This document shows, piece after piece, positions 1 to 4,148 of a DNA stretch of 5,128 nucleotides. Below the pieces are notes generated by a model. It ran no database searches. It was given only the letters and a program-made list of their open reading frames with translations, and was not told the origin of the DNA. The stretch covers positions 1-5,128 of the forward strand of contig JAOUFP010000239.1 of assembly GCA_029858145.1 (NCBI GenBank). Reading direction: 5' to 3'. Position numbers and translations under genes: made by a program. The stretch comes from Nitrospirota bacterium. Lineage in GTDB: Bacteria; Nitrospirota; Thermodesulfovibrionia; Thermodesulfovibrionales; UBA6898. The stretch's first letter is position 1. Every line of letters begins with the position of its first letter.

Positions 1-67
1 CCCGTTGCCCCTCCCTGGTAAGGAAGGGATTTTTGAACATGGCAAAACATCTTCACGGGAATGAATC
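1..67 (+). repeat. Dispersed intergenic repeat, copy A
   Basis: This stretch aligns with 1375-1440 in the same orientation. It needs one inserted base (G at position 7) and is roughly 70% identical by eye. Shared blocks include CCCGTT, TGGTAAGGA, GAAC and ACATCTT. The first 30 bases are a CCCCTCC...GGAAGGG stem around a GGT loop. In this copy the stem has two mismatches, whereas the copy at 1380-1402 is perfect. The repeat may extend left of the window edge. It resembles the short CCCTCC-palindromic intergenic repeats found in many genomes, but its family is not recognised. Confidence 0.6.
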
Positions 68-167
68 TGCTCTGCGCTATCTTCCGGCTTGAGATGAACC
101 CGCGTGGGCAGGCATAAAGTATTGTCTCCAGAAGTAGCGCCGTATCATCAGCATTTACCCTGGCAGT

Positions 168-201
168 CAAGCATCCCGTCCCAGGGGACAGGGCATGCTT
201 G
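168..201. repeat. Strong imperfect stem-loop
   Basis: The left arm (168-182, CAAGCATCCCGTCCC) pairs along its whole length with the right arm (185-201). The right arm has two extra unpaired bases, which gives 15 base pairs around a very small loop. No T-run follows on either strand, so it does not look like an intrinsic terminator. It could be a structured RNA element, a transcript-end stabiliser or the remnant of a palindromic repeat. No other copy is seen in the window. Confidence 0.5.
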
Positions 202-387
202 GCGAGCAGGGAAGATTGTTATCCGGGTTAGCCTGCTTTCATCCCGCCTCAAGAAGAGGGGCATTCAGCAAGCATCCTCCTAATCGTATTCTTTGTATGT
301 CGCACTCGTTGCTCCCCTGCTATCCCGTCTCTTTGCTTTTTCGCATCGAATGTTGGTTCTGGATGCCGGAGCGCCGCAGAGACGGTT

Positions 388-415
388 GTTGGAAGAATTT
401 GCCCGCAGAACCGTT
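388..415 (+). repeat. Left arm of 28-bp inverted repeat bracketing the rhodanese gene
   Basis: This 28-base stretch begins GTTGGAAGA and ends CCGCAGAACCGTT. It matches the reverse complement of 996-1023 at 25 of 28 positions. It begins 12 bases past the rhodanese stop codon. In the frame TTG GAA GAA TTT GCC CGC AGA it reads LEEFARRTV; the other arm reads LEEIVRRTV. The differences are one silent and two conservative changes, as expected if both arms descend from a coding fragment. Confidence 0.55.
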
Positions 416-426
416 CCTCTTTTAAT

Positions 427-954
427 CTACTTGTTCTCCCGTGAAATGAAATTTTCTTTCATCTTTTTTTCGTATTTCACGACCTTGATCTCACCCAGAT
501 ATGTATTAACGAGCGGATACCCTTTTTCGATCCAGCCGACGATGCCTTTTTCCACAAGATATACATTTTTGTATCCATAGTTGTAGAGTGTGCCCACGAA
601 ATAGGTCGCCCTGTGCTGTGTCCTGCAAAACACCCAGATTTCAGTCTCAGGATCCGGCCATTTATCAGGGATTGTGTAGGCATGCCCTGAATCGATGTTA
701 TTGGAGTCCTTTATATGACCGCTGTCGAACTCCGCCTCGGTTCTAAGATCAATAATAATAGCCTTGCTCTTCCCGGCCTGCACCTCCTGCCATTTCTCAT
801 ACAAGTCATCAGTGCCCTTTATCCTGTCAGAGGGAATGAGCTTTTTCATTTCAGCGAATATCGCTTTTTCCCCGCTTTTTGTATCTGACGCCCATGACGC
901 AATCGGCATGGCGAGGAGCAATGCGAACATGAAGACCAATAATGTTTTTCTCAT
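427..954 (-). CDS. Exported single-domain rhodanese-like protein
   Basis: This 175-residue protein has an N-terminal signal peptide: basic MRK, then a hydrophobic stretch to about residue 18, with probable cleavage after SWA (residue 22). A single rhodanese domain follows. Its IIDLRTEAEFDSGHI segment (about 67-81) is the typical second strand and CH2A-like motif. The active-site loop is CRTQHR with the catalytic Cys at 110, and the domain ends with KGIVGWIEKGYPL (about 136-148). Rhodanese domains carry sulfur as a Cys persulfide; the physiological donor and acceptor cannot be told here. The protein should be periplasmic. An AGGAGG (972-967) lies 12 bases before the ATG at 954 and only 3 before an in-frame ATG at 963. 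I chose 954 for its classic signal-peptide start, but 963 is possible. The frame stays open to 1134, but that extension would bury the signal peptide. The gene is flanked by both arms of an inverted repeat and has no operon partner in view. Confidence 0.88.
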   Translation of the reverse strand: MRKTLLVFMFALLLAMPIASWASDTKSGEKAIFAEMKKLIPSDRIKGTDDLYEKWQEVQAGKSKAIIIDLRTEAEFDSGHIKDSNNIDSGHAYTIPDKWPDPETEIWVFCRTQHRATYFVGTLYNYGYKNVYLVEKGIVGWIEKGYPLVNTYLGEIKVVKYEKKMKENFISRENK

Positions 955-966
955 GAAGTACATATA

Positions 967-972
967 CCTCCT
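967..972 (-). promoter_or_regulatory. Ribosome binding site of the rhodanese gene
   Basis: A perfect AGGAGG on the minus strand is followed by TAT and then ATG at 963, with a second in-frame ATG at 954. The spacings are 3 and 12 bases, one short and one long, so the start is not settled by distance alone. The site argues strongly against translation starting at the far upstream in-frame ATG at 1134. Confidence 0.7.
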
Positions 973-995
973 TTTTATGATCGGTTTCTGAATAA

Positions 996-1023
996 AACGG
1001 TTCTGCGGACAATCTCTTCCAAC
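996..1023 (-). repeat. Right arm of 28-bp inverted repeat bracketing the rhodanese gene
   Basis: Read on the minus strand, this stretch matches 388-415 read on the plus strand at 25 of 28 positions. It lies in the 5' leader of the rhodanese gene, 23 bases upstream of the AGGAGG. A transcript covering the whole gene would carry complementary sequences at its two ends. The arm lies inside a short minus-strand frame (1043-975, 22 codons starting MLSAITELEE). Confidence 0.55.
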
Positions 1024-1178
1024 TCTGTTATTGCCGACAACATCCTCCTTTCCGTAACTATCATTTTTTGTATTCGTACAACGGCTGCGCCGCTTGTTGT
1101 AAGGCTCTTCGCCGGACAACATGATCAGGTGCAATGACTTTTTTAATGTTGATACGGTTTAAACAGGGGGGGTGTAAA

Positions 1179-1346
1179 ATGTCTCAACCCCCCCCCGGAA
1201 AGAAGTGTAAAAAAATTCAGGAACTTTGTAAAGGGAAATGTGAATCCATGGGGAACCATTTAGTCGCGACGGGTACGCAGACTCCCCTTTGCAAGGGGAG
1301 TCTGCCCGCCTCCTGCGGCGCCGAAGGCGACCAGGAGTCAGGATGA
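1179..1346 (+). CDS. Doubtful small Lys/Cys-rich ORF
   Basis: This possible 55-residue protein starts MSQPPPGKKC and has a CKKIQELCKGKC segment, followed by a C-terminal half translated through two stem-loop repeats. A G-rich stretch (1165-1172) lies six bases before the ATG and might act as a ribosome site. Against a real gene: the second half is repeat sequence, no family is recognised, and the strand is opposite to every other gene in the window. The C9 tract falls in codons 3-6, so slippage there would change the frame. If it is real, the first 25 codons are the credible part, with the repeats having replaced the original 3' end. Confidence 0.15.
   Translation: MSQPPPGKKCKKIQELCKGKCESMGNHLVATGTQTPLCKGSLPASCGAEGDQESG
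1277..1305. repeat. Perfect 13-bp stem-loop
   Basis: The arms GCAGACTCCCCTT and AAGGGGAGTCTGC are perfectly complementary around a TGC loop. No T-run follows on either strand, so an intrinsic terminator is unlikely. The form (CCCCTT, three-base loop, AAGGGG) is like that of the stem in the dispersed repeat at 1380-1402, which suggests a common class of palindromic intergenic repeat. Confidence 0.6.
1310..1337. repeat. Nested stem-loop next to the 13-bp palindrome
   Basis: The outer arms CTCCTG (1310-1315) and CAGGAG (1332-1337) enclose an inner CGCC-GAA-GGCG hairpin (1319-1329) with small internal loops. It lies only four bases after the preceding palindrome, so the two may be parts of one repeat unit. 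Confidence 0.45.
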
Positions 1347-1374
1347 GGTAGTGGTAAAATAACACCATAACCTC

Positions 1375-1440
1375 CCCGTTCCCCTCCTTGGTAAGGAGGG
1401 GATGTCCGAACCCCGGAACACATCTTTACAGGAGTTATTC
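1375..1440 (+). repeat. Dispersed intergenic repeat, copy B
   Basis: This is the second copy of the repeat at 1-67, in the same orientation, ending 15 bases before the 3' end of the gene at 1455. From 1404 onward it aligns with copy A without gaps at a constant offset of 1373. It contains a perfect 10-bp stem (1380-1389 with 1393-1402) around a GGT loop. The stem falls just past the gene's stop on the minus strand but has no T-run, so it is a poor intrinsic terminator, though it could protect a transcript end. Confidence 0.6.
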
Positions 1441-1454
1441 GCCGGCTGCCGAAA

Positions 1455-2048
1455 CTATAGCCGCCCCGTCCTCTGATACTCAACCAGATACAATTTCAAG
1501 GCCCTTGCTATCACCCAGTCGATCGAAAGGCTGTTCTCATAAGCGATCCTCATCAGCGCATCGAGCATATCCTTTTCAAGGCTGGTCCTGGGCTGCGTCT
1601 CCTGTGCGGCACTCCCTTCCACGCCGGTTTCTTCAGCTGAGCCGGCATCCCTTCCCAGCTGTTCGCGTGCAAGCAGTTCCTTGAGCTTTTCCACGTCACC
1701 GTTATGGACGGCATTCAGAACGTCAGGCGGAACAGCGGGACGGCCATCGCCTTCCTGCTTCTGCGCTGATTCGGCAGATTCCGAGGAACTGCTGCTGTTC
1801 CTTGCAGCCTCCGGCGGCGCACCTTCAGGGGGAAGGGCCCCCGTCATGCCCATCATCATCATCGCCAGTTTCTTTGAGTACTCACCCCCGGGCATCTCCT
1901 GATCGAGATACTCATCCAGTTTTCCCTCTGCCGCGGCCATAGCCATTTCGTCGGCCATAAGCAAACCCTCTTGTCCCTCATTTTCAAACCTCTTTCTGCT
2001 GAAAGGGGTTTTCCCCGGTTTGGGCAAGGCTCTCTCTTTTTTTGACAT
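1455..2048 (-). CDS. Unrecognised mosaic protein with ankyrin-like and RHH-like segments
   Basis: I do not recognise this 197-residue soluble protein as a family. The N-terminus is basic (about 1-20). An acidic helical segment follows (MADEMAMAAAEGKLDEYL, about 31-48), then a run of methionines (63-66). Next comes a Ser/Pro/Glu-rich linker (about 71-105) and one ankyrin-like unit, DVLNAVHNGDVEKLKELL (109-126). After a second low-complexity linker the C-terminus ends in MLDALMRIAYENSLSIDWVIARALKLYL (161-188). Its spacing resembles the helical part of ribbon-helix-helix DNA-binding proteins. No signal peptide or membrane span is seen, so it is probably cytosolic. GGGGAGG lies 7 bases before the ATG, supporting this start; an internal ATG at 1958 also has a GAGGG site. 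It follows the solute-binding protein gene by 55 bp with no terminator, which suggests co-transcription. The domain readings are by eye and tentative. Confidence 0.8.
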   Translation of the reverse strand: MSKKERALPKPGKTPFSRKRFENEGQEGLLMADEMAMAAAEGKLDEYLDQEMPGGEYSKKLAMMMMGMTGALPPEGAPPEAARNSSSSSESAESAQKQEGDGRPAVPPDVLNAVHNGDVEKLKELLAREQLGRDAGSAEETGVEGSAAQETQPRTSLEKDMLDALMRIAYENSLSIDWVIARALKLYLVEYQRTGRL

Positions 2049-2103
2049 CGCGCTACCTCCCCTTTCTTATACTTTACAGCCTAATTCGTCGAAACTCAAA
2101 CCA

Positions 2104-3057
2104 TCATCCGGCATCACCGCCCTGATTCCCTCCGGAGTTATAGTGGCCTTTTTCCGGATGGATCTTGTCGATCAGTGCGGTATCGAATATCTCCTGCCTT
2201 GATATTTCGCGCCTGATGTATCCCAGGGATTTCATGACCCGTGCGAATGCCATCGTCGATGAAATATACTCCCCGGTCAGTTTTGCACAGTATTTCGGAG
2301 AGATCGTAATGGCATCCAGAACCAGGTCTTCTTCCGCTATGCCTACAAAACGGGAGATAATATTCGCTGCACCGCGTTGCTTGTCCCTCAACATCGCGGT
2401 CGCCATTTCATGCTGTCTGAGAAACCGCTCCGCGATTTCTCCTGAATCGCGCAGGAAACTTTTTCCCGCAAGAATTCCATAGCTCGGATTATTGGGCCAG
2501 AGAAGCGAAGGAGGATAGAGCACCTTTCCCCCGGCATACCGTCTGACCGCGGCGGCAAGAGCCGGCGTTCCGAAGGCCGCGGAGACCTCATCCCGGACAA
2601 CTGCCTCGGTCAACTCATCTGCCCACCGGAAGTGTACAACTTCAGTATCTGCCGCGAGATTATATCTGCCGAGGCAGTCTGAGAGGATTACATCGTGAAT
2701 CGAGCCCTTACCGGGAACTCCTATCTTCTTCCCGCGAAACTGCGCCAGCAAAGCACCCAGGTCCTGTATTTCAGGGAATCCCCTGAGCCTGCCCTTGCCG
2801 CTGATGACTGTTCCTTCCATATGTCCGCCAGCGATACATGTGATCTCCACCCCCCTGCCGATGCCGATCAGCGCAGGGGGCAGACCGATATAGGCGATAT
2901 CGAGCTCACCCTTTTCAAATGCATCCACAATTGCGGGGCCTGTTCCAAAAAGCCTCCATTCGACATCAACACCGAGGGTTTTCTGCAGTTTTTCATCAGC
3001 CATCAGAAGGATGGCGGTGTGGTAGAACGTTGAAAGATGTCCGATCCTGATTTTCAT
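2104..3057 (-). CDS. NMT1/SsuA-type solute-binding protein without signal peptide
   Basis: This 317-residue protein has the layout of substrate-binding proteins of the nitrate/sulfonate/taurine (SsuA/NrtA/TauA, NMT1-like) group. It begins with strand KIRIGHL. GTGPAIVDAFEKGELDIAYIG (38-58) is the ligand-pocket region, followed by the GRGVEITCIAG hinge strand (about 68-78). FRGKKIGVPGKGSIHDVIL (107-125) corresponds to the family's KGKKIAVP-GS segment. The ligand cannot be predicted. Unlike exported relatives it starts directly with the first strand. The upstream codons up to an in-frame stop at 3132-3130 contain no ATG, GTG or TTG, so a missed signal peptide is unlikely and the protein should be cytosolic. 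A GGGGAGGGGGG stretch precedes the ATG, with a 12-bp palindrome (3058-3069) between them. No permease or ATPase gene is nearby. Similar orphan proteins can act as intracellular binders or pathway enzymes, as in THI5/NMT1 pyrimidine synthesis, but there is no direct evidence for that here. Confidence 0.88.
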   Translation of the reverse strand: MKIRIGHLSTFYHTAILLMADEKLQKTLGVDVEWRLFGTGPAIVDAFEKGELDIAYIGLPPALIGIGRGVEITCIAGGHMEGTVISGKGRLRGFPEIQDLGALLAQFRGKKIGVPGKGSIHDVILSDCLGRYNLAADTEVVHFRWADELTEAVVRDEVSAAFGTPALAAAVRRYAGGKVLYPPSLLWPNNPSYGILAGKSFLRDSGEIAERFLRQHEMATAMLRDKQRGAANIISRFVGIAEEDLVLDAITISPKYCAKLTGEYISSTMAFARVMKSLGYIRREISRQEIFDTALIDKIHPEKGHYNSGGNQGGDAG

Positions 3058-3069
3058 GGAAGCGCTTCC
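3058..3069. promoter_or_regulatory. 12-bp palindrome between ribosome site and start codon
   Basis: GGAAGCGCTTCC is a perfect 12-bp palindrome that directly abuts the ATG of the solute-binding protein gene and directly follows its G-rich ribosome site. It could be an operator half, a dimer-binding site in the leader RNA or DNA, or chance. No second copy is seen in the window. Confidence 0.3.
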
Positions 3070-3176
3070 CCCCTCCCCTGCCGCGCTGTACTTATCACAC
3101 GGAAAATGCCGGGCTGAACAAAAAAAGAGTTATGAATGCTTCGGGCGGATTCTTATGCGGACGCGCATGGCAGCGA

Positions 3177-3500
3177 TCAATAAATGGAGCGTATCCGTCC
3201 TGTTCTCTTGTCCACGATCACCTTGTCGATCAGGTTATTGTTTTTATCCCTGATGTCAGCCTCGAAAAAAAGTTCCTTTTCCCTGATCTCGCCTATCCTG
3301 ACATCCTTCTTCGCGAAGTATTCGGTCAACACCTTCCTGGCCTCCTCTGCAGTGGCAACCGGCCGCTTCTCACCGTACCCTTTGTCTGCCCCGCCCTTCT
3401 TGTAACCGCCATAGGGAGAAGCGTCCTCTGCGTGGACAAGAGGACTGACAAGCATACAGAAAGCCGCCGCAACAATAATCATCAGGAGCCCGCTTCTCAT
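3177..3500 (-). CDS. Small exported PepSY-like protein
   Basis: This 107-residue protein has a signal peptide (residues 1-24, hydrophobic core GLLMIIVAAAFCMLV, probable cleavage after LVHA). A Gly/Lys/Tyr-rich spacer follows (28-45), then one PepSY-like domain (about 48-107). That domain shows an initial helix, TAEEARKVLTEYFA, and then paired strands ending in DKVIVDKRTGRIRSIY, the typical V-D-x-x-T-G-x-I ending of PepSY domains. PepSY domains often inhibit or bind partner proteins in the periplasm, and the partner here is unknown. GAAGG lies 11 bases before the ATG, a rather long spacing. A near-consensus sigma70 promoter (-10 at 3536-3531) gives it a leader of about 25 bases, so it is transcribed separately from the cytochrome gene, which ends in a terminator upstream. 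The neighbouring kinase and cytochrome suggest an envelope redox or stress role, by context only. Confidence 0.82.
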   Translation of the reverse strand: MRSGLLMIIVAAAFCMLVSPLVHAEDASPYGGYKKGGADKGYGEKRPVATAEEARKVLTEYFAKKDVRIGEIREKELFFEADIRDKNNNLIDKVIVDKRTGRIRSIY

Positions 3501-3530
3501 AAATGTTTATACCTTCGCCTGTTTTTCAAA

Positions 3531-3559
3531 ATTATAGAGGGTATTGACAGACAGGTCAA
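3531..3559 (-). promoter_or_regulatory. Sigma70 promoter of the PepSY gene
   Basis: On the minus strand, TTGACC (3559-3554) and a perfect TATAAT (3536-3531) are separated by exactly 17 bases. Transcription should start near 3524, about 24 bases before the start codon at 3500. This is the best promoter visible in the window. Confidence 0.75.
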
Positions 3560-3562
3560 TAC
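3541..3562. promoter_or_regulatory. Palindromic operator candidate over the promoter
   Basis: The arms GTATTGAC (3541-3548) and GTCAATAC (3555-3562) form a perfect 8-bp inverted repeat around a 6-base centre. It covers the -35 box and much of the spacer of the PepSY promoter, a position suited to repression by a dimeric regulator. On the plus strand the same palindrome contains TTGACA (3544-3549), followed after 16 bases by TATTTT, so a weaker divergent promoter is possible. No plus-strand gene follows it. Confidence 0.6.
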
Positions 3563-3661
3563 ACTTATTTTAAAGGGGGAACTGTTTGCAAGCCCATCGT
3601 TCAGGAACATAGTTTTTCTCGTTGGTATCCTTAAAAAACACGTTGTGGTATCGCTCCGTAC

Positions 3662-3689
3662 AAAAAGAAGGCGACCTCTCGGCCGCCTT
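3662..3689 (-). terminator. Rho-independent terminator of the cytochrome gene
   Basis: On the minus strand AAGGCGGCC, a GAGA tetraloop (GNRA type) and GGTCGCCTT form a 9-bp stem with one G-U pair, followed by CTTTTTG. It begins 24 bases past the cytochrome stop codon. It separates the cytochrome transcript from the PepSY gene, which has its own promoter. Confidence 0.85.
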
Positions 3690-3713
3690 TCAAAATATTG
3701 TCTGCCTTTCTGT

Positions 3714-4031
3714 TTATTTCTTGTGGCACTTCGCGCAACTTGCAGCATCGCTTGACTTGAAGGCCTTTTCTCCGTTATGGCAGGTACCGCAGTTTTTGCC
3801 TGCGTTCATGTCAGCCATGGTGATCTTGGTTGAGCCCTTTTTCATCTGGAAAATCTTCGTGTGGCAGTCATTGCACTTAAGGCCCTTTTCAGCATGAATC
3901 TTGCCGTCAAATACGACCTTGCCCAGCGCGCCTCCTGCGTAATCGACTGTCTTGCCCGGAGGGACAGCCATAGCGCTCCCGACGAACATAACAGCAACCA
4001 TGATGGTTAATGCTAAAGTAATGATCTTCAT
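3714..4031 (-). CDS. Exported c7-type triheme cytochrome
   Basis: This 105-residue protein has a signal peptide (1-22, MKIITLALTIMVAVMFVGSA, probable cleavage after AMA). The mature part of about 83 residues carries three CxxCH heme sites: CNDCH (53-57), CGTCH (81-85) and CAKCH (99-103). The order and spacing match the small triheme cytochromes of anaerobic metal- and sulfur-metabolising bacteria, with the GKVVFDGKIHAEKGLKC opening and the CHNGEKAF segment after the second site. It should be a periplasmic electron carrier. The only His outside the heme sites is His46. Bis-His ligation of all three hemes would need three, so two hemes may use another ligand such as Met72 or Met75 or be five-coordinate. 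AGGAGG lies 7 bases before this ATG, which settles the start over the in-frame ATG at 4061. The kinase gene ends 117 bp upstream, and a terminator follows. Confidence 0.93.
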   Translation of the reverse strand: MKIITLALTIMVAVMFVGSAMAVPPGKTVDYAGGALGKVVFDGKIHAEKGLKCNDCHTKIFQMKKGSTKITMADMNAGKNCGTCHNGEKAFKSSDAASCAKCHKK

Positions 4032-4125
4032 ATCTTCACCTCCTTTTCCATAATTTTTCATCCGATATGTTCTTTTCGTTCTTTCAGGGACAGCTTAACA
4101 TAAAAATATGAATGGATGGCGAAAA

Positions 4126-4145
4126 GATTATGAAGAATTGTGAAG
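4126..4145. promoter_or_regulatory. 10-bp tandem repeat, possible response-regulator site
   Basis: GATTATGAAG and AATTGTGAAG lie head to tail with a 10-bp period (on the minus strand CTTCACAATT then CTTCATAATC). Adjacent direct repeats of 10-11 bp are the usual binding form for OmpR/PhoB-type response regulators. The repeat sits just past the kinase stop codon and about 95 bases before the cytochrome start, where an activator could drive the cytochrome gene. No convincing -35/-10 pair was found next to it. The regulator itself is not in the window. Confidence 0.3.
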
Positions 4146-4148
4146 ATC

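Larger units (their letters stand above)
1..426. other. Gene-poor, repeat-bearing intergenic stretch
   Basis: No convincing gene is seen here on either strand. Two overlapping plus-strand frames are open (195-425, and one starting with TTG at 293 and running into the rhodanese gene on the other strand). Neither has a good ribosome site or a recognisable protein, so both were left out. The stretch holds one copy of a dispersed repeat at its left end (1-67), a strong imperfect stem-loop (168-201) and the left arm of the inverted repeat that brackets the rhodanese gene (388-415). It forms the 3' flank of that gene, and no T-rich terminator is visible after the stop. Confidence 0.6.
955..1454. 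other. Repeat-rich intergenic region upstream of the rhodanese gene
   Basis: This stretch holds no firm gene. From left to right it contains the rhodanese ribosome site (967-972), the right arm of the bracketing inverted repeat (996-1023), a short imperfect stem around 1079-1103, G7 and C9 tracts (1166-1172, 1188-1196), a weak plus-strand small ORF (1179-1346), three stem-loops (1277-1305, 1310-1337, 1380-1402) and copy B of the dispersed repeat (1375-1440). No clear sigma70 promoter for the rhodanese gene was found in it. The cluster of palindromes suggests that repeated insertions of short repeats have expanded this spacer. Confidence 0.6.

Noticed and set aside
195..425. Plus-strand open frame of 76 codons
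   Set aside because: Its start lies inside the 168-201 stem-loop. It has no credible ribosome site and no recognisable protein features.
293..580. Plus-strand frame of 95 codons containing the LEEFARRTV stretch
   Set aside because: It starts with TTG without a ribosome site, and its second half is antisense to the well-supported rhodanese gene. The repeat arm inside it is reported separately.
955..1134. N-terminal extension of the rhodanese to an ATG at 1134
   Set aside because: It would place the signal peptide about 60 residues inside the protein. The AGGAGG at 967-972 supports a start at 954 or 963.
1380..1402. Stem-loop as an intrinsic terminator of the gene ending at 1455
   Set aside because: The 10-bp stem is strong but no T-run follows on the minus strand, and the same structure occurs in the dispersed repeat at the left edge.
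1217..1483. Minus-strand 88-codon frame through the repeat cluster
   Set aside because: It is built from palindromic repeat sequence (SPPYQGGERGGYG-type translation) and overlaps the 3' end of a better gene.
3119..3126. T7 run on the minus strand after the PepSY gene as a terminator
   Set aside because: No GC-rich stem directly precedes it.
3132..3755. Plus-strand 207-codon open frame
   Set aside because: It is antisense to the PepSY gene, the terminator and the cytochrome 3' end, and shows no protein family features.
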